Source of the DNA: Crossiella equi
Lineage (GTDB): Bacteria > Actinomycetota > Actinomycetes > Mycobacteriales > Pseudonocardiaceae
Reading direction: 5' to 3'
Length of the DNA: 64,000 nucleotides
NCBI RefSeq assembly: GCF_017876755.1
Contig: NZ_JAGIOO010000001.1
Span: 3,395,786-3,459,785 of the forward strand
In this document: piece after piece, positions 52,339 through 61,225 of the stretch
How positions within the stretch are numbered: the first letter of the stretch is position 1
Layout of the letters: every line of letters starts with the position of its first letter
Translations under genes and position numbers: made by a program
Notes under the pieces: generated by a model
Database searches by the model: none
What the model was told of the DNA's origin: nothing
Seen by the model: the letters and a program-made list of their open reading frames with translations, nothing else

Positions 52339-53331
52339 GTGCACCAAGAGCCGCAGCCGACCACGACTGCGCACCGGCCGGTGTACCCGGGCGGCTCGCC
52401 CACGCTGCCGGAACCGAGCCGGGAGCTGGCCGAGGTGCTGCAGAAGGGCCCGTTCTCCCGGGCCCTGCACCTCGCGATCGAGGCCAGCGGCCTGAGCCTG
52501 GACCGCATCCAGTACCGCCTCGCGCAGCGCGGGGTGAAGGTCAGCCTGACCACGCTCAGCTACTGGCGGCACGGGCGCTCGCGCCCGGAGCGGCCGGACT
52601 CCCTGCGGGGTGTGCACATCCTCGAAGAGGTGCTGCGCCTGCCCGCGAACTCACTGATGAGCCTGCTCGGCCCGCGCCGCCCGCGCGGCCGCTGGCTCTC
52701 GCACACCCCCGGCAGCCTGGACACCGAACGCCTCTGGGAGTCCCCGGACGGCCTCACCAAGCTGCTGGAGCGCCTGGAGGTCCCCTCCACCGCGCAGCTG
52801 ACCCGGCTCAGCGTGCACGACACGTACCTGCTGGGTCCGGACCGCTCGGAGAAGAGCCTGCGCGTGCGGGAGGTGGTGCGCGCGGAGGTCGACAAGGTCT
52901 CCCGGCACTTCCTGTACTACCGGGGCGACGACCCGGACCGTCCGGCGCCTTTGATCACCTCGACCCGCTACTGCCGCCTGGGCCGGGTGCGGTTCGACCC
53001 GGACAGCAACTTCATGGTCGCCGAGCTCGTGCTGGACCGCGTGCTCTCCGCGGGCGACACCACGATCATGGAGTTCGAGCTGGAGTGCCAGTCCACGACT
53101 CCGGCGCACTTCTACGACCGCCGCTTCCGCACCCCGGCGCGCGACTACGTGCTGCAGGTCCACTTCGACCCGTCGATGGTGCCCGCGCGCTGCTTCCGGT
53201 ACCACCGCCAGCTCGCCAACGCGCCCGAACAGGACGTGCAGGAGCTGTGGGTGGGTGCGTCCAACACCGCGCACTTCGTCTCGCTGGACGTCTCGCCCGG
53301 CATCTACGGCGTGCGCTGGGACTGGGACTAG
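52339..53331 (+). CDS. Helix-turn-helix protein with novel C-terminal domain
   Basis: A 330-residue protein. An N-terminal disordered stretch, then an XRE-like helix-turn-helix (about 33-80): FSRALHLAIEASGLSLDRIQ, VSLTTLSYWRHGRSRPERP. A large C-terminal beta-rich region (about 130-330) with LSVHDTYLLGPDRSEKSLRV, FLYYRGDDPDRPAPL and AHFYDRRFRTPARDYVLQVHF follows and matches nothing I recognise. The GTG at 52339 has GAGGAGG five bases upstream. It may be a regulator of a distant locus. Closed by the palindrome at 53359. Confidence 0.75.
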   Translation: MHQEPQPTTTAHRPVYPGGSPTLPEPSRELAEVLQKGPFSRALHLAIEASGLSLDRIQYRLAQRGVKVSLTTLSYWRHGRSRPERPDSLRGVHILEEVLRLPANSLMSLLGPRRPRGRWLSHTPGSLDTERLWESPDGLTKLLERLEVPSTAQLTRLSVHDTYLLGPDRSEKSLRVREVVRAEVDKVSRHFLYYRGDDPDRPAPLITSTRYCRLGRVRFDPDSNFMVAELVLDRVLSAGDTTIMEFELECQSTTPAHFYDRRFRTPARDYVLQVHFDPSMVPARCFRYHRQLANAPEQDVQELWVGASNTAHFVSLDVSPGIYGVRWDWD

Positions 53332-53358
53332 AGACCCCGGTACCACCCCTGAACAGCC

Positions 53359-53393
53359 CGAGGGCCCGCATCGAAGCTCGATGCGGGCCCTCG
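53359..53393. terminator. Bidirectional terminator hairpin
   Basis: Sixteen-base perfect arms (CGAGGGCCCGCATCGA at 53359-53374 and complement at 53378-53393) with a three-base loop. It lies between the convergent helix-turn-helix and cold-shock genes. No T run on either strand. Confidence 0.8.
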
Positions 53394-53409
53394 GTGCTGC
53401 GCGAGTGGG

Positions 53410-53613
53410 TCAGCCAGCGTTGACCCGGTCCGCCTGCGGGCCCTTGGGGCCCTGGACGACCTCGAACTCGACCGCCTGGTTCTCCTCGAGGGAGCGGTAG
53501 CCGTTGCCCTGGATCGCCGAGAAGTGCACGAAGACGTCAGGACCACCATCGTCCTGAGCGATGAAGCCGTAGCCCTTTTCCGCGTTGAACCACTTGACCT
53601 TGCCGGTTGCCAT
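53410..53613 (-). CDS. cspA: Cold-shock protein
   Basis: A 67-residue single cold-shock domain that binds single-stranded RNA/DNA. RNP1 is KGYGFI and RNP2 [24 protein letters not shown] opens the protein. GAGGAG lies four bases before the ATG. About 180 bases without a gene precede it, fitting the long structured leader of many cold-shock mRNAs. Confidence 0.96.
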   Translation of the reverse strand: MATGKVKWFNAEKGYGFIAQDDGGPDVFVHFSAIQGNGYRSLEENQAVEFEVVQGPKGPQADRVNAG

Positions 53614-53795
53614 AAAACTCCTCATCAATGCGAGCGGTGCCACCAATGGCAGTGGCTCCGTCTCACCCCCGCTCGCTCCTGGGCAGGCCCCAGGTGTGTC
53701 GCGGGCAGGCTTGACGCTACAGGGTGGCACCGACAGGAAACAGATGGCAGTGGCAGTGGCCACCCGTCAGCTCACACCGATCTCACATCGGCGGG

Positions 53796-55178
53796 TCAGC
53801 ACTCGATGACGTTGACGGCCAGCCCGCCGCGCGCGGTCTCCTTGTACTTGATCTTCATGTCGGCCCCGGTCTCGCGCATCGTCTTGATCGCCTTGTCCAG
53901 CGAGACGAAGTGCGTGCCGTCCCCGCGCAGCGCCATCCGGGCCGCGGTGATGGCCTTGATCGAGGCCACCGCGTTGCGCTCGATGCACGGGATCTGCACC
54001 AGGCCGCCGATGGGGTCGCAGGTCAGGCCCAGGTTGTGCTCCAGGGCGATCTCGGCGGCGTTCTCGACCTGTTCCGGGGTGCCGCCGAGCACCTCGGTGA
54101 GCCCGGCCGCAGCCATCGAGCAGGCCGAGCCGACCTCGCCCTGGCAGCCGACCTCGGCGCCGGAGATGGAGGCGTTCTCCTTGAACAGCTGGCCGATGGC
54201 CGCCGAGGTGAGCAGGAAGCGGATCACGCCGTCGTCGTTGGCGCCCGGCACGAAGCGGGCGTAGTAGTGCAGGACCGCCGGGACGATGCCCGCCGCGCCG
54301 TTGGTGGGCGCGGTCACCACGCGGCCGCCCGAGGCGTTCTCCTCGTTGACCGCGAGCGCGAACAGGGTCACCCAGTCCATCACGCGCAGCGGGTCGGTGG
54401 TGTAGTGCTCGTTGGACAGGGTCTGGTACAGCCCGGCCGCGCGGCGCTGGACCTTCAGGCCGCCGGGCAGGGTGCCCTCGCGCTCGCAGCCGCTGCGCAC
54501 GCAGTCCTGGATGACCTGCCAGATGTGCAGCAGCCCGGCCCGCACCTCGGCCTCGGTGCGCCAGGACAGCTCGTTGGCCAGCATCACGCCGCTGATGGGC
54601 AGGCCGGTCTCGTTCGTGCGCTCCAGCAGCTCCACGCCGTCGCGGAAGGGGTAGCGCACCGGGGTGTCGTCGATCTTGATGCGGTCCGCGCCGGCGGCCT
54701 GCTCGTCGACGACGAACCCGCCGCCGACCGAGTAGTACGTGCGGCTGCGCAGCACCTCGCCCGAGGCGTCCAGGGCGGCGAAGGTCATGCCGTTGGGGTG
54801 GTAGGGCAACGACCTGCGCCGGTGCATGATGAGGTCGGTGCGCTCGGTGAAGGCGATCTCGTGGCTGCCGAGCAGCCGGATGCGCCCGGACTCGCGGATG
54901 CCCGCCACGCGCTGCTCGACCGAGCCGGTGTCGACGGTCTCCGGGTCCTCGCCCTCCAGCCCGAGCAGCACGGCCTTGTCGCTGCCGTGGCCGTGCCCGG
55001 TGGCCCCGAGGGAGCCGAACAGCTCGGACCGCACCGTGACCGTGTCCGCCAGCACACCATCCGCCTTCAGGCCGTTGGCGAACGTGCATGCGGCCCGCAT
55101 CGGACCCACGGTGTGTGAGCTCGACGGTCCGATACCGATCTTGAACAGCTCAAAGACGCTGATTGCCAACTCGTCCAC
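53796..55178 (-). CDS. sdaA: L-serine ammonia-lyase
   Basis: A 460-residue single-chain serine dehydratase with both beta and alpha domains, which deaminates L-serine to pyruvate with a [4Fe-4S] cluster. It has [41 protein letters not shown] and, in the C-terminal half, the cluster cysteines in [12 protein letters not shown] and [12 protein letters not shown]. The GTG at 55178 gives [15 protein letters not shown]. It is followed upstream by an aldehyde dehydrogenase gene on the same strand 76 bases away. Confidence 0.95.
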   Translation of the reverse strand: MDELAISVFELFKIGIGPSSSHTVGPMRAACTFANGLKADGVLADTVTVRSELFGSLGATGHGHGSDKAVLLGLEGEDPETVDTGSVEQRVAGIRESGRIRLLGSHEIAFTERTDLIMHRRRSLPYHPNGMTFAALDASGEVLRSRTYYSVGGGFVVDEQAAGADRIKIDDTPVRYPFRDGVELLERTNETGLPISGVMLANELSWRTEAEVRAGLLHIWQVIQDCVRSGCEREGTLPGGLKVQRRAAGLYQTLSNEHYTTDPLRVMDWVTLFALAVNEENASGGRVVTAPTNGAAGIVPAVLHYYARFVPGANDDGVIRFLLTSAAIGQLFKENASISGAEVGCQGEVGSACSMAAAGLTEVLGGTPEQVENAAEIALEHNLGLTCDPIGGLVQIPCIERNAVASIKAITAARMALRGDGTHFVSLDKAIKTMRETGADMKIKYKETARGGLAVNVIEC

Positions 55179-55254
55179 GCTCCGTTGAGTGGGGGTGGGG
55201 CGGCGGCCCCACCCTGTCCTCTACGAGTGTGACACGGCTGGGTGAGTGGTCCAG

Positions 55255-56622
55255 TTAACGCTGGATGGCTTTCAATTCGGTGAACTCCTCCAGCCCGTGC
55301 AGGCCCAGCTCGCGCCCGTTGCCGGACTGCTTGAAGCCGCCGAAGGGCGCGACCGGGTTGTACTTCGCGATGTTGATGTCCACCTGGCCGGTGCGCAGGC
55401 GGCAGGCCACGGCCAGGGCGCGCTCGTCGCTCGCGGAGTACACCGCGCCCGCCAGGCCGTAGATGGTGTCGTTGGCGATGGCCACCGCGTGGTCCTCGCC
55501 CTCGTAGGGCAGCACGGACAGCACCGGCCCGAAGATCTCCTCCTGGGCGATGACCATGTCCGTGCGCACGTTGGCGAACACGGTCGGGGACACGTAGGCG
55601 CCGGTGCCCACGGGGGCCTCCGGGCCCCCCAGGACGAGCGTGGCGCCCTCCGCCACCCCGGTGCGGATGTAGCCCTGCACGCGCTGCTGCTGGCCCCTGC
55701 TGGAGAGCGGGCCCAGGCGCGTGGCCGGGTCGGTGGGGTCGCCCACGGTGTGCTTGCCCGCGCCCTGGACGAGCAGGTCCACGAACTGGTCGTGCAGGTG
55801 CGCGGGGATGAGCGCGCGGGTGAGCGCGTTGCAGGTCTGCCCACTGTTGACGAAGCACTGGGCCAGGGCGCGCTTGGCGACCACGGCCAGGTCGGCGTCG
55901 TCCAGGATCACGCTGGCGGACTTGCCGCCCAGCTCCAGGGCCACCCGCTTGACGGTCTCCGCGCCGACGGCCGAGACCCGCCTGCCCGCGGCGGTGGACC
56001 CGGTGAAGGACACCATGTCGACCAGCGGGTGCCGCGCCAGCGCCTCGCCGACCACCGGCCCGTACCCGTGCACGACCTGGAACACACCCTCGGGCACCCC
56101 GGCGGCACGCGCCACCTCGGCGAAGGCGTCGGCGGTGAGCGGGGTGACCTCGCTGGGCTTGAGCACCACGGTGCACCCGGCGATGAGCGCGGGCACGACC
56201 TTGGCCACGATCTGGTAGAGCGGGTAGTTCCACGGCGTGATGGCGGCCACCACCCCGACGGGCTCGCGCACGATGAGCGAGGTGCCGAGCTCACTGGTGA
56301 GGTCGTAGCCCTTGTCGAGCAGCCCGAGCAGCCCGGCGGACACCCCGAGCGGCGCCCCGACCTGCACGTTCGTCGAGAACGTGATGGGTGCGCCCATCTC
56401 GGAAGTGATCAGCCGGGCCAGCTCCTCACGGCGCGCGGCGATGCCCTCGACGATCCGCCGGGCGACGGCGGTGCGCTCGGCCAGCGGGGTCGCCGCCCAG
56501 GCCGGGAAGGCCGCGTGGGCCGCGCGCACGGCCGCGTCGGCGTTGGCCTCGGTGCCCGCGGTGACGGAGCCGATGACCTGCTCGGTGGCCGGGTTGACCA
56601 CCTCGATGAGTTCGTTCGCCAT
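55255..56622 (-). CDS. Aldehyde dehydrogenase family protein
   Basis: A 455-residue NAD(P)-dependent dehydrogenase. It has the Rossmann segment ITPWNYPLYQIVAKVVPAL, FTGSTAAGRRV, the catalytic Glu in LELGGKSA and Cys in NSGQTCNALTR, and EIFGPVLSVLPYEG. The ATG at 56622 has no strong ribosome site. The substrate is not apparent. A 22-bp-period repeat lies directly upstream, between it and the Rv2466c-like gene. Confidence 0.92.
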   Translation of the reverse strand: MANELIEVVNPATEQVIGSVTAGTEANADAAVRAAHAAFPAWAATPLAERTAVARRIVEGIAARREELARLITSEMGAPITFSTNVQVGAPLGVSAGLLGLLDKGYDLTSELGTSLIVREPVGVVAAITPWNYPLYQIVAKVVPALIAGCTVVLKPSEVTPLTADAFAEVARAAGVPEGVFQVVHGYGPVVGEALARHPLVDMVSFTGSTAAGRRVSAVGAETVKRVALELGGKSASVILDDADLAVVAKRALAQCFVNSGQTCNALTRALIPAHLHDQFVDLLVQGAGKHTVGDPTDPATRLGPLSSRGQQQRVQGYIRTGVAEGATLVLGGPEAPVGTGAYVSPTVFANVRTDMVIAQEEIFGPVLSVLPYEGEDHAVAIANDTIYGLAGAVYSASDERALAVACRLRTGQVDINIAKYNPVAPFGGFKQSGNGRELGLHGLEEFTELKAIQR

Positions 56623-56657
56623 GGCGCCAAGGTTGTCACGCGGCACCGCCCGCCCGC

Positions 56658-56790
56658 GTCGGCCAACACACCGTACGAGGTCGGCCAACACGCACTCGGA
56701 TCCCGTGCCAGCCGACCCCGTACGTCGTGTCGGCCGGTTCAGCAGGCCGTGTTGGCCGAACCGGTACCTCGTGTTGGCCGGTCCCGACTC
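56658..56790. repeat. Six 22-bp-period repeats with a strand switch
   Basis: GTCGGCCAACAC begins at 56658 and 56680, and the opposite orientation GTGTTGGCC (with variants) at 56705, 56727, 56749 and 56771. Each step inside an orientation is exactly 22 bases. The element fills the gap between the aldehyde dehydrogenase start and the Rv2466c-like stop. There are no unique spacers, so it is not a CRISPR array. Confidence 0.75.
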
Positions 56791-57406
56791 ACGAGAAGTC
56801 GAGCTCGCCGGTCCTGGTGCGCTTCAGCTCGAAGAAGTGCGGGTAGCCCGCCAGCAGCCGCGCCCCGTCGAAGATCTTCGCCGCGTCCTCGCCGCGCGGG
56901 ATCTTGGTCAGCACCGGGCCGAAGAAGGCGACCCCGTCCACGTGGATGGTCGGCGTGCCGACGTCCATGCCCACCGGGTCCATGCCCTCGTGGTGCATCT
57001 TCTTCAGGTCCTCGTCGAAGTCGGTCGAGGTCGCCGCCTCGGCCAGCTCGGCGGGCAGGCCGAGCTCGGCCAGGGACTCCTTGATGACCGCGTCCAGGTC
57101 CTCGCCGCGCTTCTCGTTGTGGATGCGGGTGCCCAGCGCGGTGTACAGCGGGCGCAGCACGTCCTCGCCGTGTGCCTTGGCGGCGGCGATCGCCACCCGG
57201 ACCGGGCCCCAGGCGCGCTTGAGGAACTCGCGGTACTCCTCGGGCAGGTGGTCGCGGCCGTCGTTGAGGACCGCCAGGCTCATCACCCGGAAGTGGAGAT
57301 CGATGTCGCGGACCTGCTCCACCTCCAGGATCCAGCGGGAGCTGATCCACGCGAACGGGCAGAGGGGGTCGAAGTAGAAGTCGACGCGGGTGGTCTCGGC
57401 GCTCAT
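56789..57406 (-). CDS. Rv2466c-like DsbA-family protein (mycothiol-dependent nitroreductase family)
   Basis: A 205-residue thioredoxin-fold oxidoreductase. It has [67 protein letters not shown] and a [14 protein letters not shown] end, all typical of the family. Mycobacterial Rv2466c has a CPWC active site; here it reads CPFA, leaving only Cys16. It may work by a monothiol mechanism with mycothiol. Divergent from pepN, as in mycobacteria. Confidence 0.9.
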   Translation of the reverse strand: MSAETTRVDFYFDPLCPFAWISSRWILEVEQVRDIDLHFRVMSLAVLNDGRDHLPEEYREFLKRAWGPVRVAIAAAKAHGEDVLRPLYTALGTRIHNEKRGEDLDAVIKESLAELGLPAELAEAATSTDFDEDLKKMHHEGMDPVGMDVGTPTIHVDGVAFFGPVLTKIPRGEDAAKIFDGARLLAGYPHFFELKRTRTGELDFS

Positions 57407-57573
57407 GACATCTCTTTCGGTTTATGGCTGTTGACGAACCGTGGACGGCCCGTCCTAGCAGCTACCAACCCCGCAGCCGGGCGAAGTCTTCCCGGGAGCG
57501 GGAAACCGATTCCGGGTTCGTGGTTTGATGCCCCACGTCTCACATCCCCAAGAGCAAGAACACGAGGTGACCC

Positions 57574-60135
57574 GTGGCCGCACCGAACCTCACGGTCGAG
57601 CAGGCACAGCAGCGTGCCGCGTTGCTGGAGGTGGAGTCCTACACCATCGAACTGGACCTCACCGACGGCGCCGGCGGGCCGGGCGCGAACACCTTCCGCT
57701 CGACCAGCACGGTGCGCTTCGCCAGCCGTGAGACCGGCGCCCAGACCTTCGTCGACCTGGTCGCCGCCGGGGTGCGCCGGGCCGTGCTGAACGGCGTGGA
57801 GCTGGACGTCTCCGGTTTCCGCGAGGAGGACGGCATCACGCTGACCGGCCTCGCCGAGCGCAACGAGCTGGTGGTCGAGGCGGACTGCCGGTTCATGAAC
57901 AGCGGCGAGGGCGTGCACCGCTTCGTCGACCCGGTCGACAACGGCGTGTACCTGTACACCCAGTTCGAGACCGCGGACGCCAAGCGCATGTTCGCCTGCT
58001 TCGACCAGCCCGACCTCAAGTCGGTCTACCAGCTCAACGTGCTGGCCCCCTCGGACTGGAAGGTGCTCTCCAACGGCGCCACCGAGTCCACCGAAGAGGT
58101 GAACGGCGCGGTCCGCCACGTCTTCGAGACCACCAAGCCCATGTCGACCTACCTGGTCGCCCTGGTCGCGGGTCCGTACGCGGAGTGGCGCGAGGTCTAC
58201 ACCGACGCCGAGGGCGAGATCCCGCTCGGCCTGTACGTGCGCGCCTCGCTGGCCGAGTTCGCCGACCACGAGCGACTGTTCACCGAGACCAAGCAGGGCT
58301 TCGAGTTCTTCAACAACGCCTTCGGCGTGCGCTACCCGTTCGGCAAGTACGACCAGTGCTTCGTGCCGGAGTTCAACGCGGGTGCGATGGAGAACGCGGG
58401 CTGCGTGACCTTCCGCGAGGAGTACATCTTCCGCTCCCGCGTCACGCGCTACGACTACGAGCGCCGCTGCGAGACGCTGCTGCACGAGATGGCGCACATG
58501 TGGTTCGGCGACCTGGTCACCATGCGCTGGTGGGACGACCTGTGGCTGAACGAGTCCTTCGCCACCTGGGCCTCGGTGCTCGCGCAGGCCTCCGCCACCG
58601 AGTACAAGCACGCCTGGACCTCCTTCGCCAACATCGAGAAGTCCTGGGCCTACCGGCAGGACCAGCTGCCCTCCACCCACCCGGTCGCGTGCGAGATGCC
58701 CGACCTGGAGGCCGTGGAGGTCAACTTCGACGGCATCACCTACGCCAAGGGCGCCAGCGTCCTCAAGCAGCTGGTGGCCTACGTCGGTCTGGACAACTTC
58801 CTCGCCGGGCTGCGCGTGTACTTCGACAAGCACGCCTGGGACAACGCCACGCTCAACGACCTGCTGGTCGCCCTGGAGCAGGCCTCCGGCCGTGACCTGT
58901 CCTGGTGGAGCGCCCAGTGGCTGCAGACCACCGGCCTGAACTCGCTGCGCGCCCGGTTCGCCACCGACGCCGACGGCCGGTTCACCGAGTTCGCCGTGCT
59001 CCAGGGCGGCGCCCGCCCCGGTGCCGGTGAGCTGCGCACGCACCGCCTGGCCATCGGCGTCTACGACGAGGACGAGTCCGGCAAGCTGGTGCGCGTGCAC
59101 CGCGTCGAGGTCGACGTGGACGGCGACGCCACCGCGGTGCCGGAGCTGGTCGGGGTGCACCGCGGCAAGCTGGTGCTGGTCAACGACGACGACCTCACCT
59201 ACTGCACGATGCGCCTGGACCCGGACTCGCTGGTCACGCTCATCGACCGGATCGCCGACGTCACCGAGCCGCTGCCCCGCACGCTGTGCTGGTCGGCCGC
59301 CTGGGAGATGACCCGCGAGGCCGAGCTGAAGGCCCGCGACTTCGTCACCCTGGTGCTCGGCGGCGTGCACGCCGAGACCGAGGTCGGCGTGGTGCAGCGG
59401 CTGCTGGCCCAGGCGCAGGTGGCGCTGTCCTCCTACGCCGACCCGGCCTGGCAGGCCGAGGGCTGGTCCCGCTTCTCCACCCGGGTGCTGGAGCTGGCCC
59501 TGGCCGCCGAGCCCGGTTCGGACCACCAGCTGGCCTTCGCCAACTCGCTGACCTCCTCCCGCCTGGGCGAGGCCGAGCTGACCGTGCTCCAGGGCTGGTA
59601 CGACGGCACCAACGTGCTCGAGGGCCTGACCGTGGACACCGACCTGCGCTGGCGCCTGCTGCGCGCACTGGTCGCGCACGCCCGCGCGGACGAGACGGTC
59701 ATCGAGGCCGAGCTCGAGCGGGACGCCACCGCGACCGGCAAGCGCCAGGCCGAGCTGGCCACCGCGCTGATCCCGACCGAGGAGGGCAAGGCGGAGACCT
59801 GGCGGCGCGCCGTGCACGACGACGAGCTGTCCAACTCCACCAACGAGTCGCTGATCAGCGGTTTCTCCCACCCGGCGCAGCGCGAGCTGCTCGCGCCGTA
59901 CACCGCTCGCTACTTCGCTGAGGTCTCCGAGGTGTGGCAGCGGCGCGGCAGCGACCGGGCCCAGCCGATGGTGGTCGGCCTGTTCCCGTCCTGGGCGGTG
60001 GCGCCGGAGACGGTGACCGCGGCGGACGCGTGGATCGCCGGTGGCGAGCACCCGCCCGCGCTGCTGCGCCTGGTCAGCGAGGGCCGCGCGGGCATCGTGC
60101 GCGCCCTGGCCGCCCGGGAGTTCGACCGCTCCTGA
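57574..60135 (+). CDS. pepN: Aminopeptidase N
   Basis: An 853-residue M1-family zinc metallopeptidase that removes N-terminal residues from peptides in the cytosol. It has the exopeptidase motif GAMEN near 270, the zinc motif HEMAHMWFGD at 304 and the distal Glu327 in WLNESFATWA, then the large C-terminal helical domain. The GTG has GAGG six bases upstream. Closed by a strong bidirectional terminator. Corresponds to Rv2467. Confidence 0.97.
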   Translation: MAAPNLTVEQAQQRAALLEVESYTIELDLTDGAGGPGANTFRSTSTVRFASRETGAQTFVDLVAAGVRRAVLNGVELDVSGFREEDGITLTGLAERNELVVEADCRFMNSGEGVHRFVDPVDNGVYLYTQFETADAKRMFACFDQPDLKSVYQLNVLAPSDWKVLSNGATESTEEVNGAVRHVFETTKPMSTYLVALVAGPYAEWREVYTDAEGEIPLGLYVRASLAEFADHERLFTETKQGFEFFNNAFGVRYPFGKYDQCFVPEFNAGAMENAGCVTFREEYIFRSRVTRYDYERRCETLLHEMAHMWFGDLVTMRWWDDLWLNESFATWASVLAQASATEYKHAWTSFANIEKSWAYRQDQLPSTHPVACEMPDLEAVEVNFDGITYAKGASVLKQLVAYVGLDNFLAGLRVYFDKHAWDNATLNDLLVALEQASGRDLSWWSAQWLQTTGLNSLRARFATDADGRFTEFAVLQGGARPGAGELRTHRLAIGVYDEDESGKLVRVHRVEVDVDGDATAVPELVGVHRGKLVLVNDDDLTYCTMRLDPDSLVTLIDRIADVTEPLPRTLCWSAAWEMTREAELKARDFVTLVLGGVHAETEVGVVQRLLAQAQVALSSYADPAWQAEGWSRFSTRVLELALAAEPGSDHQLAFANSLTSSRLGEAELTVLQGWYDGTNVLEGLTVDTDLRWRLLRALVAHARADETVIEAELERDATATGKRQAELATALIPTEEGKAETWRRAVHDDELSNSTNESLISGFSHPAQRELLAPYTARYFAEVSEVWQRRGSDRAQPMVVGLFPSWAVAPETVTAADAWIAGGEHPPALLRLVSEGRAGIVRALAAREFDRS

Positions 60136-60148
60136 TCCGAGAGTGAAG

Positions 60149-60188
60149 AAAGGCGGCTCCCCCTCGCGCGAGGGGGAGCCGCCTTTTT
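60149..60188. terminator. Bidirectional intrinsic terminator
   Basis: Long perfect hairpin (AAAGGCGGCTCCCCCTCG and complement) with a tiny loop and five T after it on the + strand; TTTCTTC follows on the other strand. It separates the convergent pepN and DUF5130 genes. Confidence 0.92.
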
Positions 60189-60201
60189 GGGTCCTGTCAG
60201 G

Positions 60202-60684
60202 TCAGTGCTTGGGCGGGGTGCCCGCCTGGTCGGCCAGCATGCGCAGACCGCTGACCAGGCCACCGGCCAGGTCACCCTCCTTGAAGGAGGCCACCATGCT
60301 CATCACCGCGAGCTTGCAGCCGCGGTCGGCCAGGCGGCGACCGGACTCCTCACCGGTGACGATCTCCACCGCGCGCTGGCCGGGCGAGACCGCGACCAGC
60401 ACGGACTCGGTGGCCTGGGCGCCCAGGGTGGAGTGCAGCTGCTCGGCGCGGGCGCGGGTGTCCTCGCCCAGGTCGCCGAGGTAGACGCTGAAGCCGAGGC
60501 CGGTGCTGCGCGTGGACAGGGTCAGCGCCTCGTCCAGCCGGGCCAGCTCGGTGGCCGAGAACGGCAGCCGGGGTCCGGCCTCACGCACGTGCACGGCCGA
60601 GGACACGCGGCCGGAGGCCATCAGGGCCTCGCCGAGCTTCAGGTCCTTCGGGTCGACTCGGGGAGCGAGCTCACCAGTTGCCAC
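60202..60684 (-). CDS. DUF5130 family protein
   Basis: A 160-residue protein with a TPM-like fold: FSATELARLDEALTLSTRSTGL, FSVYLGDLGEDTRARAEQLH, VSPGQRAVEIVTGEES and a terminal LADQAGTPPKH. GGGGAG lies six bases before the GTG at 60684; a GTG two codons upstream (60690) sits on top of the site. It overlaps the end of the small membrane-protein gene. Corresponds to Rv2468c in the conserved order. Function unknown. Confidence 0.83.
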   Translation of the reverse strand: MATGELAPRVDPKDLKLGEALMASGRVSSAVHVREAGPRLPFSATELARLDEALTLSTRSTGLGFSVYLGDLGEDTRARAEQLHSTLGAQATESVLVAVSPGQRAVEIVTGEESGRRLADRGCKLAVMSMVASFKEGDLAGGLVSGLRMLADQAGTPPKH

Positions 60685-60928
60685 GGGCACCTCCCCTGGC
60701 GGTAGCGGCGGCCGCGGCCGCCTCGTCGGTGTGCGCCGTCGCGGGGACGGCGGAGGTGGTCAGGCCGGCGGGGTTGGCGCTCCACCACACGGGCTCGTGG
60801 GGCCACTCCTGGCCGGGCCGGTACCTCGGGCCCCGGTTGGAGTTCGGCCACATCGTCAGCAGGGTGATCCCCAGGTACAGCGCCAGCGGGATCCCCGCGA
60901 AGACGAGGATGCTCTCCAGGACGGTCAC
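60671..60928 (-). CDS. Small single-pass membrane protein
   Basis: An 85-residue protein with one helix (ILVFAGIPLALYLGITLLTMW) near its start, an aromatic, Pro-rich middle (RGPRYRPGQEWPHEPVWW) and an Ala-rich tail ending GARGNW. It overlaps the DUF5130 start by 14 bases, so the two are coupled. The GTG at 60928 (VTVLESILVF) has a weak ribosome site. No family recognised beyond its co-occurrence with DUF5130. Confidence 0.72.
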   Translation of the reverse strand: MTVLESILVFAGIPLALYLGITLLTMWPNSNRGPRYRPGQEWPHEPVWWSANPAGLTTSAVPATAHTDEAAAAAATARGGARGNW

Positions 60929-61125
60929 GGCGGCAACTGTAGATGGTGGGTGGTCCGCCTGCTGGCACCAGCCCTGCTTTGGCGGTGTCGCGCCCTCGGC
61001 TGCGGAAGGTAACCCACACCCCGGCCGGGTGACGGCCAACTGTGCAGAAGTCACTCGACCGGTGCACAGCACTGCGCCGATCGGCCCCGACCCGGACGGC
61101 GGCAAATGGCTGCCGCTTTGGCGGC

Positions 61126-61154
61126 TTGTCTGCATCGGCGGGGGCTTCTACTTT
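61126..61154 (+). promoter_or_regulatory. Probable promoter of the GVRIS-repeat gene
   Basis: TTGTCT (61126-61131) and TACTTT (61149-61154) with a 17-base spacer, close to the main vegetative consensus. It would start transcription near 61161, giving a leader of about 65 bases. There is no other gene between it and the ATG at 61226. Confidence 0.5.
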
Positions 61155-61225
61155 TCACCTATCCGGGTCTTGTGCACGCAGACTCTTCCACGCAGAGCAG
61201 CATCCCACCGACAGGAGACGCCAAC

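Noticed and set aside
56658-56790. Repeat array as a CRISPR
   Set aside because: Units are contiguous at 22 bases with no unique spacers, orientation changes midway, and no cas genes are present.
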